Positions 1 through 8,896 are shown, counted from the first letter of the stretch. The stretch: DNA of 64,000 nt from Acidobacteria bacterium 28-1 (GCA_002050365.1 MWYZ01000048.1:1-64000), one strand, 5' to 3'. The notes: generated by a model not told the origin, from the sequence alone. Made by a program: numbers and translations.

Positions 1-154
1 GTAACTCTGCCACCTTTTGAAAAGTTTCCCCTTGATGTAATTGCAAGAGTCCCATCGCTCGGCGAATAACTCTAGCTTTCGCTTGACCTTTGCTCAGAAG
101 TTCGGTCAAATACTTTTTGTCTGATTCGGTTAATTTCAGATGTTGTTTCTTCAT
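1..154 (-). CDS. IS630-type transposase, N-terminal part (runs off window)
   Basis: An open frame starts at ATG 154 and runs off the left edge. It encodes MKKQHLKLTESDKKYLTELL..., which then continues with KARVIRRAMGLLQLHQG. This looks like the N-terminal helix-turn-helix of IS630/Tc1-type transposases, which binds the element ends. The catalytic DDE part would lie outside the window, so activity and completeness cannot be judged. It differs in sequence from the IS630 copy at 23.8-24.8 kb, so it is a different element. The 90 bases between it and serA may hold its terminal repeat, but only one end is visible. Confidence 0.6.
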   Translation of the reverse strand, partial: MKKQHLKLTESDKKYLTELLSKGQAKARVIRRAMGLLQLHQGETFQKVAEL

Positions 155-244
155 ACATCTAAAATACCAGAAAACTTAAAAATTGCTCTACTTAGTCAAA
201 AATATTCTGCTTCCATAGCCCGTCAGCGGCAATAATTAAGTTTC

Positions 245-1831
245 TTAAAGTTTGACTTGTCGCGCCACATTCACCGCTTCGAGATTTCGTAAATCCGCCA
301 AAACGTTTTCTTCTAGAGGCGAATCAATTTCGATAATCGCTAAGGCTTCGCCGCCTTTGGCTTCGCGTCCGAGATAAAAGCGCGAGATGTTGACTTCGTT
401 TTCACCCAGAAGAGTTCCAATTTTGCCGATAACGCCGGGAACGTCCTTGTTTTTTGTCAGCAGCATAAAGCCCGACGGCACGACTTCGATTGAGAAATTG
501 CCGATTTCCGTGATGCGTCCTTCGCCGTTGGCGAACATCATTCCCGACGCGGTTTGTTCCGTCTGCGCGGATGAGACGGCGGTGCGAATGTCGTAGCTTG
601 AGCGTTTCGACTGCGTGTAGCTAGTCGTGATTTTGATGCCGCGCTCGTCGGCGATGTGCAGGGCGTTGACGACGTTGACACGCGCCGAAACGTCTTTTAA
701 GAGTCCGGCAAGAAATGCTCTGGTGACGGGCGCGGCATCTTTTTCGGCTAATTCTCCGGCGTATTCGATTTTGACTGCCGAAACCGGATTTTCGTTCATA
801 ATCTGCGCCTGAAAACGTCCGAGCTTTTCGCCCAAATCAATAAACGGCTGAAATGCTTCGAGTTCTTTAGCCGCCATCGAAGGCGCGTTAACGGCGTTTC
901 GCAACTCGCCCGAAAGCAGATAATCGCGCATCTGTTCGGCGACGGTCAACGCCACGCCTTCCTGCGCTTCGGTTGTTGACGCGCCCAGATGCGGCGTTGT
1001 AATAATTTTCGGATTATTCAAAAGCGGCGAATCGGTCGGCAAAGGTTCGGTCGCGTAAACATCCAAAGCCGCCGCCGCAACCGTGCCGTTTTCAATCGCT
1101 TCGAGTAAAGCGTTTTCGTCAACCAATCCGCCGCGGGCGCAATTGACCAGACGAACGCCCTTTTTCATCTTTGCAAAAGCGTCTTTGCCGATAATGTTGC
1201 GCGTCTCATCCATAACCGGCGTGTGAATCGTCAGAAAATCAGCGTTTGCAAAAACATCATCCAAACTTCCGACTTCAAATCCCAAATCTTTCGCCTGGTC
1301 TTCGGAAACGAACGGGTCGAATGCGAAAATGTTCATCCCGAAACCTTTAGCAATTTTGGCGACGTGCCTACCGATTCTGCCCAAACCGATAACGCCGAGA
1401 GTTTTTCCATTGAGTTCCACGCCGACAAATTTTTTCTTGTTCCAAGTCCCGCTTTGCAGAAGCGCGTGCGCCTGCGGCACGTTTCGCGCCATCGAAACAA
1501 GCAGCGCAACCGTATGTTCGGCAGTCGTAATCGTGTTGCCGTCGGGCGCGTTCATCACGACGATACCGCGTGCGGTTGCGCCTTTCACGTCAATATTGTC
1601 AACGCCGACACCGGCGCGTCCGATGACGCGCAGTTTTGGAAGCGCGTCCATAAAATCGTTTCGGACTTTTGTTTCGCTTCGCACGATTAAGCCGTCAAAA
1701 TCCTTCATCGCTTCGGCTAGTTCTTCGGGCGATAGTTTAATGCGTTTTTCAACCGTAAATCCGGCTTCACGAAGCGGAGCGAGTTTTTCTTCGTTCACGT
1801 CGTCGGCGATGAAAACTTTTATGTTGCTCAT
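245..1831 (-). CDS. serA: D-3-phosphoglycerate dehydrogenase
   Basis: Catalyses the NAD-dependent oxidation of 3-phosphoglycerate, the first step of serine synthesis, in the cytoplasm. The 528-residue length fits the long (type I) class. The Rossmann motif GVIGLGRIG lies near residue 150. The catalytic Arg is in CARGGLVDE (about 233), the Glu in DVYATEP (about 262) and the His in TTPHLGAS (about 281). An intervening regulatory domain follows, and a C-terminal ACT domain (about 455-528, FMLLTKNKDVPGVIGK) suggests serine feedback. It is transcribed away from corA across a short gap and looks intact. Confidence 0.96.
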   Translation of the reverse strand: MSNIKVFIADDVNEEKLAPLREAGFTVEKRIKLSPEELAEAMKDFDGLIVRSETKVRNDFMDALPKLRVIGRAGVGVDNIDVKGATARGIVVMNAPDGNTITTAEHTVALLVSMARNVPQAHALLQSGTWNKKKFVGVELNGKTLGVIGLGRIGRHVAKIAKGFGMNIFAFDPFVSEDQAKDLGFEVGSLDDVFANADFLTIHTPVMDETRNIIGKDAFAKMKKGVRLVNCARGGLVDENALLEAIENGTVAAAALDVYATEPLPTDSPLLNNPKIITTPHLGASTTEAQEGVALTVAEQMRDYLLSGELRNAVNAPSMAAKELEAFQPFIDLGEKLGRFQAQIMNENPVSAVKIEYAGELAEKDAAPVTRAFLAGLLKDVSARVNVVNALHIADERGIKITTSYTQSKRSSYDIRTAVSSAQTEQTASGMMFANGEGRITEIGNFSIEVVPSGFMLLTKNKDVPGVIGKIGTLLGENEVNISRFYLGREAKGGEALAIIEIDSPLEENVLADLRNLEAVNVARQVKL

Positions 1832-1924
1832 TTAGATAATTCCGTTTATGTTAATTTATTGTTTGATTGCAAAATCTGTTTCATATTAACACTACGGAAT
1901 TTATTCACAAAGCAACTGAAACTT

Positions 1925-2923
1925 ATGGAAATTTTTGTTTATCACAAAGACGCAGACCACATTGACGAAGGTTTTCCGGTGGAAAAACTTCCCGAATTGC
2001 TGGCTGACAAAGAGAGTTTGGTCTGGATTGATATGGAACAGCCAAATGAAAAAGATAACCGACTGCTCTCCGACGTTTTTCATTTTCATCCCTTAACGAT
2101 TGAAGACGCGATTGAAACGAGGAATCAACCAAAAGTTGAACCTTACAGTAATTATCTTTTTCTAATCGTCCACGGCGTGACGATGGAAACAAATAGCACA
2201 AACTTTGTCACCCGCGAGCTTGATATATATCTTGGAGCAAACTTTGTGCTGACTTATCATCACGAATCGTTCCGGAGTATTAATGCCGTTAAAGGTCAGG
2301 TTCGCTCCAATACATTTAATTGCGAACGCGGCGCAGATTATCTGCTTCATCAGATTCTCGACAAATTGGTGGATTTATACATTCCCGTGGTTGATGATTT
2401 TGATGCGGCGATAAACAATCTCGAAGACCGCATTTTTCAGATGAAAAAAGGCAGCAATAAACTTCTTGAGGAAATAATGGATTTGAAAAGAAGTGTGGCG
2501 CGGCTCGTCAGAATCAGTTCAAAACAGATGGATGTTATTACGCGGCTGGCAAACGGCGAGTTTCCTTTGATAAGCAAAAATGTTTTACCGTTTTACCGCG
2601 ATGTTTACGACCACTTGCACCGTGTTTCCGTACTTGCCGAAAATTACCGCGATTTAATCGGCGGTCTCCTCAATTTACATTTCAACGTGGTTGCCAATCG
2701 AACAAACGATGTTGTGAAAATTCTGACGATTTTTTCCGCAATTGTCCTGCCTTTGTCATTAATTGCCGGAATTTACGGAATGAATTTCGAGAATATGCCG
2801 GAACTTCACACACGAAACGGTTATTACGTCGCACTTGCAATGATGTTTATTGTCGGAGTTGGACTTATTATTTACTTTTGGCGCAAAGGTTGGATTTTTG
2901 AAAATGATGACGAGGAGAAATAA
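1925..2923 (+). CDS. corA: CorA-family magnesium/cobalt transporter
   Basis: Inner-membrane divalent cation channel. A long cytoplasmic N-terminal domain with helical segments is followed by two C-terminal membrane helices. The family signature YGMNFENMPE lies between them, ahead of the last helix (VALAMMFIVGVGLIIYF). The ORF track opens at 1859, but family members start near MEIFVYHK, so I chose the ATG at 1925 (332 residues). No strong Shine-Dalgarno is visible at either start. It is divergent from serA and about 70 bases ahead of the DUF421 gene in the same direction. Confidence 0.93.
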   Translation: MEIFVYHKDADHIDEGFPVEKLPELLADKESLVWIDMEQPNEKDNRLLSDVFHFHPLTIEDAIETRNQPKVEPYSNYLFLIVHGVTMETNSTNFVTRELDIYLGANFVLTYHHESFRSINAVKGQVRSNTFNCERGADYLLHQILDKLVDLYIPVVDDFDAAINNLEDRIFQMKKGSNKLLEEIMDLKRSVARLVRISSKQMDVITRLANGEFPLISKNVLPFYRDVYDHLHRVSVLAENYRDLIGGLLNLHFNVVANRTNDVVKILTIFSAIVLPLSLIAGIYGMNFENMPELHTRNGYYVALAMMFIVGVGLIIYFWRKGWIFENDDEEK

Positions 2924-2991
2924 AAACGAACAAAACTTAATTAGCTGACAATTACATTTTGTTTAACTTTGCTTTTTGACGCGCATTTAAA

Positions 2992-3459
2992 ATGATGAAT
3001 TTTGTCAATCAAATTTGGGATTTTGAGATGTTAGGCGGTATGTTTCGTTTATGTCTTCCGTTTGCCGAGAAAATTTCACGTCCAATTTTGGTCTATGGTT
3101 TTCTCGTAGTTGCTCTGCGTATTTTCGGTAAGCGCGAATTGGCGCAGCTTAATCCCTTTGACTTGATTGTTTTGCTGATGCTTTCCAATACCGTGCAGAA
3201 CGCTATTATCGGCAATGACATTTCCGTTACGGGCGGAATTATCGGCGCAGTTACGCTTTTAGCGACAAATTATTTTGTTGTGCGTTTTGTTCTCAAGTAT
3301 GAAGTGAATTTGGAGGCTGAACTTGAAATTCTCAGCTTACACGAAAAATTAGACGAATTGCGCGAGTGGAAATGGAAAGAATTAATTCAGATGGAGCAAG
3401 AACAAATGGAATTGCTGATCCAATTAGTGAAGGAGCGCGACGCGCAAGTTCCCGAATAA
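2992..3459 (+). CDS. DUF421/YetF-like membrane protein
   Basis: This 155-residue protein has hydrophobic segments typical of the DUF421 N-terminal region, including the stretch LVYGFLVVALRIFGKRELAQ and the conserved phrase LNPFDLIVLLMLSNTVQNAI. The C-terminal third is charged and coiled-coil-like (LHEKLDELREWKWKELIQ). It is shorter than full YetF proteins and appears to lack the second soluble domain, as in many small family members. Function is unknown in this family, though a membrane role is certain. It follows corA on the same strand and could be co-transcribed. Confidence 0.75.
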   Translation: MMNFVNQIWDFEMLGGMFRLCLPFAEKISRPILVYGFLVVALRIFGKRELAQLNPFDLIVLLMLSNTVQNAIIGNDISVTGGIIGAVTLLATNYFVVRFVLKYEVNLEAELEILSLHEKLDELREWKWKELIQMEQEQMELLIQLVKERDAQVPE

Positions 3460-3480
3460 ATTTCCCGCTTTTTTAAATAA

Positions 3481-4092
3481 TTAGAAAGAAATTCTTACCG
3501 CATAAATCAACGCCAGACAAGTTCCCGCGTAAACGCCAGCCAGAATATCGTCGGCGCAAACTCCGATTCCGGCAGGCAGATTTTGCAGCGAATCAATCGG
3601 ATACGGTTTCCAAATATCAAACAGGCGAAAAAGAATAAATCCTGCGAAAACAAAACGCCAAGACAAACCGAACGGAACAAACAGAAAAGTTATGAGCTGT
3701 CCGATGACTTCATCAACGACGGCTTGTTGCGGGTCTTTGTTTTGAAAAATCTTGACGGCGCGGTTTGCCGCCCAAATTCCAAGAAGACAAAACAGAAGAA
3801 ATAAAATCAAATTGACGGCGTGAATCCAAGCCGTGATTTGTGCGTCCGTCCAATTGTTTTGCGACGAATAAAAACTCGCGCGTCCTTCAATCGAAGCAAA
3901 GATTAAATAAATCAAAACGCCGACTGCCGAGCCGTAAGTTCCAGGCGCAAGCGGCAAATAACCTACGCCGAAAGTTGTCACCGCAAGCGAAAAATAATCG
4001 AGCGCGGTTTTCTTTTTTAGTTTCTCTTTTGATAGTTCTTGGACTTCAATCGCGGCGGAAATATGTGTTAGTTCGTCGTAATTCGCCATCAT
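3481..4092 (-). CDS. pgpA: Phosphatidylglycerophosphatase A
   Basis: Removes phosphate from phosphatidylglycerophosphate to give phosphatidylglycerol at the inner membrane. The hallmark FGVGYLPLAPGTYGS lies near residues 41-55. The conserved acidic motif VVDEVIGQLI is followed by hydrophobic helices up to the C-terminus. About 35 residues precede the domain, so the true start could be the second Met. The stop codon of the upstream 117-residue gene directly abuts the ATG, suggesting translational coupling in a three-gene operon with the nucleotidyltransferase. Confidence 0.9.
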   Translation of the reverse strand: MMANYDELTHISAAIEVQELSKEKLKKKTALDYFSLAVTTFGVGYLPLAPGTYGSAVGVLIYLIFASIEGRASFYSSQNNWTDAQITAWIHAVNLILFLLFCLLGIWAANRAVKIFQNKDPQQAVVDEVIGQLITFLFVPFGLSWRFVFAGFILFRLFDIWKPYPIDSLQNLPAGIGVCADDILAGVYAGTCLALIYAVRISF

Positions 4093-4446
4093 TTAAACTC
4101 GATTCAAAAAATTTTCCGAAACAAAAACTTTACGAATACGAAATCTCAAAGGACTTTCGACAATCGCCGTCGCCTTTAAGTTTTCCAAACCCGAAACAAA
4201 AAAAGGCTCGCGGCTCGCGGGAATTTTCTCTAACCAATCGGGCGCGTCGAGGTTCGATTCGTCGCACAAAAATTCCGCCGTCGAAGCTAAAAGCGCGTCT
4301 ATTTTATCATCTTTCAGCTCGAAAGGTTCGGAAACCGCCGTTAGATTTTTGTGTCGGCGAAAATCATCTACGAAATCAAAGAAAGCAACTTTCCACCAAT
4401 GCGGTTCGGCTGAAATTTTTTCTTTCGTTTCTTTGAGCGTAATCAT
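4093..4446 (-). CDS. Conserved hypothetical protein paired with nucleotidyltransferase
   Basis: A 117-residue protein I do not recognise. It is soluble, rich in aromatic and acidic residues near the N-terminus (EPHWWKVAFFDFVDDFRRH), with no membrane segment or signal peptide. Its ATG overlaps the stop of the upstream nucleotidyltransferase gene by four bases (ATGA), and its own stop abuts pgpA. The coupling makes a two-component unit with the nucleotidyltransferase likely, possibly toxin-antitoxin-like, but nothing in the sequence proves it. Confidence 0.6.
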   Translation of the reverse strand: MITLKETKEKISAEPHWWKVAFFDFVDDFRRHKNLTAVSEPFELKDDKIDALLASTAEFLCDESNLDAPDWLEKIPASREPFFVSGLENLKATAIVESPLRFRIRKVFVSENFLNRV

Positions 4447-4952
4447 TTTAATCGCTCGAACATTTCTTCGAGTTGAAATACGGTTTCGGATTTTACTTCT
4501 TTATTCGGGTAATAGTTTTTAACGATTGTTAATACTTCGTCAATAGTTTGCAGCTTTAATTCTCGGATCAAAAACATTGTATCTTCCAAATCAAAACTCT
4601 CGGCGCGGGCGGACAAAACTTTCATTGCCAGAAGATAATCACCCGTCGGAAAATACACGCGCAAATTCGACCAATCGAAAAGTTTTTTTTTCTCGTGCGG
4701 AACGAAAAACATTTTCACGCCGTAGTTCAGCCAGTCAAGCGGCAAATTATTTCTTTCGGCGATTTTTGTAATCGCTCGACGAATATATTTGACAGGCTCA
4801 AAAATAGCATCAACGTCTTTCGTTGACGGACGTGCTTTGAAAACCAAATACATTACCGCGCCGCCATAAATACAAATTTCGCCTTTCACATTTTGCGTGG
4901 CGAGTTCGTCATTCACTTCGCTCAGGTATTGTTCGATTTCTTCGGCGGTCAT
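4443..4952 (-). CDS. Nucleotidyltransferase of DUF6036 type
   Basis: A 169-residue protein with the minimal nucleotidyltransferase motif: GGAVMYLVFKARPSTKDVDA, in which the GG and the D-x-D-type acidic pair match polymerase-beta-like folds. The domain fills most of the protein, and a short helical C-terminus follows. Such proteins often occur as partners in AbiEii- or MNT-like modules. Here it overlaps the small downstream gene by four bases. Substrate and physiological role cannot be deduced. Confidence 0.65.
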   Translation of the reverse strand: MTAEEIEQYLSEVNDELATQNVKGEICIYGGAVMYLVFKARPSTKDVDAIFEPVKYIRRAITKIAERNNLPLDWLNYGVKMFFVPHEKKKLFDWSNLRVYFPTGDYLLAMKVLSARAESFDLEDTMFLIRELKLQTIDEVLTIVKNYYPNKEVKSETVFQLEEMFERLK

Positions 4953-4992
4953 CTTTTGAAAATTTTACCGTTGTTGTGCCGATGTGACAAAT

Positions 4993-5945
4993 TTAGTAAT
5001 CAGCCGGACTTTTCACGCCGAGTTTGTTTTGCTGCAAAACGTGAGTGTAAATCATCGTCGTTGAAAGTTCTTTGTGTCCGAGCAAATCTTGAACGGTGCG
5101 AATGTCGTAACCGTCCTGCAAAAGATGCGTTGCAAACGAATGGCGCAAAGTGTGCGGGCTGGCGTTTTTCGGAATGCGGCTTTTTCGCAGTGCCTCTTTG
5201 AATGCCTTTTGCAGACTCGAAGGCGAAACGTGTGTCTACCCGTTTGATTCGTCCGCGGATTAATGCTTAAACTTTTCGACGGGAAAACGAATTGCCAACA
5301 CCATTCCTTTTCGGCATTCGGATATTTTCTCGCTTAAGCAAAAGGCATTTCCACTCGTCCGAGTCCGCGCTGCAAATCTTGTTCGTGTAATTTTTCAGCC
5401 ATTACCAATTGCTTTTGCAGCGGCTCAATCAATTTGGTCGGCAAAACGGTGAATCGGTCTTTCCCGCCTTTCCCGTCGCGCACGACAATCTGTTTGAATC
5501 CGAAATCCAAATCTTTGACGCGCAGGCGCAAAGCCTCCTGCAGACGCAACCCCGCGCCGTATAGTAAATTGGCAATCAGCCAATTCGTTTCTTTTAATTG
5601 ACTGGTTATTATTTTTACTTCGGCTTTGGTCAATACGACGGGAATGTGGCTGGATTTTTTAGCAGGCGTAAATTTTTCGAGCCACGGCAAATCCACGCTC
5701 AAAACTTCGCGGTAGAGAAACAGCAAAGCGGCAAGTGCCTGATTCTGCGTTGAAGCCGCAACCGTTCGCTCAACCGCCAAATGTGTTAAAAACGCTTCGA
5801 CTTCCGCCGCACCCATTTCCTTCGGGTGTTTTATATCGTGAAAACGAATATATTGAAGAATCCATTCAATATAAGTTTTCTCCGTCCGATAGCTGTAATG
5901 TCGTGTTCGCAACACGGCACGAACTTGGTCAAGCAATTTGGACAT
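4993..5945 (-). pseudogene. intI: Integron integrase, inactivated by a stop and a frameshift
   Basis: A tyrosine recombinase of IntI type that once inserted and excised gene cassettes. The intact part has the SAM-like N-domain (SYRTEKTYIEWILQYIRFH) and the first catalytic Arg (GAGLRLQEALRLR). Next comes the IntI-specific insert, where MPFA is followed by TAA and then [15 protein letters not shown]. The stop (5334-5336) replaces an expected Leu codon. About 90 bases on, one base is missing (the expected H-H-V-S-P-S becomes out of frame). Past that, the C-terminal half reads [15 protein letters not shown]...[16 protein letters not shown] and ends at 4993, with the H-R-H and Tyr residues intact. 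Two independent lesions argue for true decay. Cassettes lie on the other side, pointing away, as in chromosomal integrons. Confidence 0.88.
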
Positions 5946-6033
5946 AATTTAATAATTCGGCATAAAAATTTAGGCGGAATTTTTTATTTAGCCACGAAGA
6001 TAGCTCAACCATCAATTAAAATCAAACTCTTTA

Positions 6034-6062
6034 TTGACTTTCGACTAAAAAAGCCTTATAAA
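6034..6062 (+). promoter_or_regulatory. Candidate cassette promoter Pc
   Basis: TTGACT at 6034-6039 and TATAAA at 6057-6062 are separated by exactly 17 bases. Each box is one mismatch from the sigma-70 consensus. The site lies between the integrase gene and the first cassette, about 40 bases before the GTTAGAT core, and faces the array. This is where Pc promoters sit in chromosomal integrons. Function is inferred from position and match only. Confidence 0.5.
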
Positions 6063-6102
6063 AAATTCGGTCTAAGAAAACTATAATTCAGCAGAATACA
6101 AA

Positions 6103-6109
6103 GTTAGAT
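6103..6109 (+). other. attI-type core site (GTTAGAT)
   Basis: GTTAGAT matches the integron simple-site consensus GTTRRRY. It is the first such site downstream of the integrase start, at the left edge of the array. No palindrome surrounds it, as expected for attI. The same AAGTTAGATGCTTC context occurs once more at the edge of the isolated cassette near 51.77 kb. Confidence 0.55.
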
Positions 6110-6220
6110 GCTTCGTGTTTAAAAACACTAAGACAACAGCAATTTGAAAACCGAATCAATACGCTCCGCGTTTCCCGCAAAGTTGCGCGAAGCTAAGCGG
6201 TGTGCTAAAGATAATGATGC
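6110..6220 (+). other. ORF-less cassette body 1
   Basis: About 110 bases between the attI core and the first attC. No ORF of useful length is present. It contains the palindrome GTGTTTAAAAACAC and the block ACGCTCCGCGTTTCCCGC, both shared with the cassette body at 7812-7922. The second block can fold with the downstream GCGCGAAGC. It could encode a small RNA or a promoter, or be decayed. Confidence 0.5.
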
Positions 6221-6334
6221 ATTGAACAATTCAATGGATGGGAGGGCGAAATAGCGACTTTGTTATTTGGCTTGCGTGGTTACTTTCGGCAGGCTCGATG
6301 ACGGTTTCGCACCACATCATCTCCGCTGCTGGGC
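6221..6334 (+). repeat. attC site 1 (degenerate right end)
   Basis: The left side reads ATTGAAC (R'' core) then TCAATGGATGGGAGGGCGAAA. The right side has GGTTTCGCACCACATCATCTC, an imperfect inverted match. The expected GTTRRRY core is decayed to about GCTGGGC. The layout matches the better sites at 7923, 9315 and 10154. Confidence 0.6.
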
Positions 6335-6519
6335 AGTCGCGGTTTCAGACATGAGAGCCTGTTACACGGAGGCTATTTAGTATTCTGAAGTCGTGCTGGT
6401 TTCCGCAAGTTTAGGGAGTCTGTCGTAAAGACGTATCTCCCACGCGGCACAGGGAATATGGATATTAGCAAACGCAAGTGGCTTACCCGTTGGAGCCGCA
6501 GAAGTGGGAGGATCGCTAT

Positions 6520-7611
6520 ATGGCAAATATTATTCCATGGGTAGGAGCGAACCGGATCGCCATCGTACCGGTCTTTAATCGTCAGGTGGACTCAGAGCCG
6601 CCGCCTGACTGGGCATATCAGGTCAGAAATCGAGTCTTCTATGATCCCGACCCGGCAACTGGCGTGGATCGCTCGTTTCAGAACTATATCAAGACTTTGT
6701 CTTACGGCACAGCATGGCTTGAGGGCGACGTATTTCCTAGCGTGTGGTCCGAAGACGCCACGATCAATATACCAGCCATGAACTCGTTACCAGGTAATCA
6801 CGGCTATAAACACCTTGTTGCCGTGTTGCCGCATTCTTTTGGCGAACATCGTGGTGGACTTGCCTTCATGGATGTCCCGGCAGTAAATGGCATTACCTCG
6901 TGGGCACGTGTAGCACTTTACGAAGACCGATTCCTAACTGCACGACAGCCGATGGGTGTCTGGGGCATGGAGATTCTTCACATGGAGACGATGTTTCTCG
7001 ATCTCTATCTCACGAATCCGAACCTCGGGAGTTATGATGTCATGGCAGGTGCTGGAGCCACCACCCACGCTACTGCTCATACCAAGCAAGCGATGGGCTG
7101 GCTTGCTCATGGGAAGATATTGAATCATAGTGGCGGAACTACGGACTTGAATTTACAGGCAATTTCGATGCCGCAGCCGCCGCCGCCGGGTCGGGTCACT
7201 GCGGTTCGCATTCCGTCAAGGCTGACTTCGAATCACTTTGTGGTGGAGGCGCGAGTTGCCACCGACCAATACGAGAAGCGAGATAGTCCGGGCGATGGAA
7301 TCCCTATGGATGCCGTCATCATCTATGAAGTGGTAAGTATCTTCACGGTTTTCCTCCGTGCGACGCTGAGTGTGAATCAGACATTCACTATTGCCGGAGA
7401 AGGGCTGACAGTAAAGGTGACTCAGTCCATTCCCGGGGGGTTTTCGGTTTCGATCAAAACGACACCGGGAGCGGAGTGCGGTCAATTGCGAGAGGAGATC
7501 GCCGCTCTCAGGGAAGATGTAAGGACGGAAGAGGATCCGTTCGTGCGCCGGCAGATGCGTGCCCGCATCGCAACGCTGACGGCGAAAGCCACGCAACTCG
7601 GTTGTCCATAG
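6520..7611 (+). CDS. M6-metalloprotease-like cassette protein with altered zinc motif
   Basis: The start at ATG 6520 is preceded by GGAGG at eight bases' spacing, better supported than the GTG at 6478 used in the ORF track. The protein (363 residues) resembles the catalytic region of M6/immune-inhibitor-A-like peptidases. The segment GMEILHMETMFLDLYLT aligns with HEILHxxGLxDLY, and SYDVMAGAG and HTKQAMGWL follow as in M6 enzymes. The first His of HExxH is Met here, so zinc binding and activity are doubtful. A C-terminal helical stretch (CGQLREEIAALREDV) may be a coiled coil. No signal peptide is seen. Base and codon choice differ from the chromosomal neighbours, fitting a recently acquired cassette. 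Confidence 0.6.
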   Translation: MANIIPWVGANRIAIVPVFNRQVDSEPPPDWAYQVRNRVFYDPDPATGVDRSFQNYIKTLSYGTAWLEGDVFPSVWSEDATINIPAMNSLPGNHGYKHLVAVLPHSFGEHRGGLAFMDVPAVNGITSWARVALYEDRFLTARQPMGVWGMEILHMETMFLDLYLTNPNLGSYDVMAGAGATTHATAHTKQAMGWLAHGKILNHSGGTTDLNLQAISMPQPPPPGRVTAVRIPSRLTSNHFVVEARVATDQYEKRDSPGDGIPMDAVIIYEVVSIFTVFLRATLSVNQTFTIAGEGLTVKVTQSIPGGFSVSIKTTPGAECGQLREEIAALREDVRTEEDPFVRRQMRARIATLTAKATQLGCP

Positions 7612-7624
7612 GTCCGTAGGGCAG

Positions 7625-7811
7625 GTTACGCTTCGCTAACCCGCTGTTCCAGCGCACGGTAAAGGCGAGCAGAGTTCCAAGGACAGTATACTCAACCATC
7701 AGGAAGGTCCAGCATATCGTGCGTTGCCCACAATGCGCTCAATCCGATCGCCGGGATGTCGGTTCTTTTAGGTGGGTGTCGTTCCGCGGCGGGTTAGCCT
7801 GGGCGTTAGAT
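7625..7811 (+). repeat. attC site 2 (long, atypical)
   Basis: GCTAACCCGC at 7635-7644 is an exact inverted copy of GCGGGTTAGC at 7789-7798. A consensus core GTTAGAT follows at 7805-7811. The left core is degenerate (about GGTTACG). The span is longer than most attC sites, so the left boundary is uncertain. It closes the cassette with the M6-like gene. Confidence 0.5.
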
Positions 7812-7922
7812 GATTAGTGTTTAAAAACACAAAGCGACGGCGAATTTAAAAATCAAGCAAACACGCTCCGCGTTTCCCGCGAAGTGGCGCGTAGGCAAAC
7901 GGCGTGGTGAAATCGGAAACGC
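7812..7922 (+). other. ORF-less cassette body 2
   Basis: A non-coding cassette body homologous to that at 6110-6220. It has GTGTTTAAAAACAC, then an AT-rich stretch, then ACGCTCCGCGTTTCCCGCG. No credible ORF is present on either strand. Two diverged copies in one array suggest a conserved unit rather than random filler. Confidence 0.5.
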
Positions 7923-8035
7923 ATCTAACAAGTCATTGGACGTGAGGGCGAAACAGCGACTTTCTTATCACGTTGTCTTTTGAACTCGGAGTTGCGCGTA
8001 TTCGGTTTCGCCCCACGTCAATTCGGTCGTTCGGC
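7923..8035 (+). repeat. attC site 3
   Basis: The R'' core is ATCTAAC and is followed by AAGTCATTGGACGTGAGGGC. The inverted right arm is GGTTTCGCCCCACGTCAATTC, and the R' core is GTTCGGC (8029-8035). This is a clear large imperfect palindrome of the same family as sites 6, 7 and 8. Confidence 0.8.
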
Positions 8036-8175
8036 AACTTCAAAGCAGCGCTCGGGTAGGCGCCGCCAGTCAACGCCCGAGCGGCACTAGTGGCGGCGCG
8101 CTTGACACTTACAATCTCTTTGTGATACAGTAGTGTTTGCTAGTCAATCAAGGAGCATTCCCAGGATGGAACACC

Positions 8176-8754
8176 ATGAGCCAAAATGAAACCCCTATCT
8201 TATTTGCCCACAACCCCTTAGGTATCTCTTACAGCGATTTTCTTTTCGCCTACCGGAAGGAAGCTTCCAGAATTGTAAAGCTCGCAAAAGGAGACAGCGC
8301 GCTCTTCTTCAAGCACGCCTTGGCTGTTCTTGAACAGAAAAAGGTCATCACTGGACCTGAGGCAAAAACGCTTGAAGATTGTATTGCCCGGACGATGTAC
8401 GCTCGCACCGGAAAAGCAAAGGTGCCTAGTACTTTGATCGCGCTACAGAATACGCATGCGAAAGCGCTTATTGATGGAAATAGCAATTCGTTTTACTTAA
8501 ATTATATTAATCTGTGTGTCGGATTGGTTCGGGAAGTAGAAGGAAAAGAACTTCCTAAAAACCCCACCACCCCACAGAACTCGTCACGCACATTTACGTT
8601 TCCGGCAGGGAGCGGTGGTGCCATCCTTTATGGTGCAATAGCCGGTGCGGCTATTGGTGAGTCCTTGGGCGGACCAGCCGGAGCTGTAATCGGTGGAATT
8701 GCTGGTGGACTCGTAGGTGCGAGTAGCGATGTGGATGTGACCACTCCGACTTAG
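8176..8754 (+). CDS. Cassette-borne hypothetical protein with glycine zipper
   Basis: Start taken at the ATG of MSQNETPILF; the ORF track opens 39 bases earlier. The 192-residue protein has a soluble helical N-terminal two thirds that I do not recognise. The C-terminus is glycine-rich (GGAILYGAIAGAAIGESLGG then GPAGAVIGGIAGGLVGA) and looks like a glycine-zipper membrane hairpin. No signal peptide is seen. The gene is alone between attC sites 3 and 4, so it is a single-gene cassette. Codon use is more balanced than in the chromosomal genes. A membrane-active function is possible but unproven. Confidence 0.65.
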   Translation: MSQNETPILFAHNPLGISYSDFLFAYRKEASRIVKLAKGDSALFFKHALAVLEQKKVITGPEAKTLEDCIARTMYARTGKAKVPSTLIALQNTHAKALIDGNSNSFYLNYINLCVGLVREVEGKELPKNPTTPQNSSRTFTFPAGSGGAILYGAIAGAAIGESLGGPAGAVIGGIAGGLVGASSDVDVTTPT

Positions 8755-8896
8755 AAATTAAGGCTCCTTGCTGTTTTGAGTCGGTAAGCTGAAGTTGAAG
8801 GGGATTGAAGAAGTGCCGCTGCGCAGGAGCAGTCGCTCAAGAAATCACGGTTCCTTCCTCTAAGTAGGTGGACGTAAGTTTCCGCACGCCAACGTC

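Noticed and set aside
3840-4436. 198-codon ORF on the plus strand
   Set aside because: It covers pgpA and the small coupled gene on the other strand; product is basic and low-complexity.
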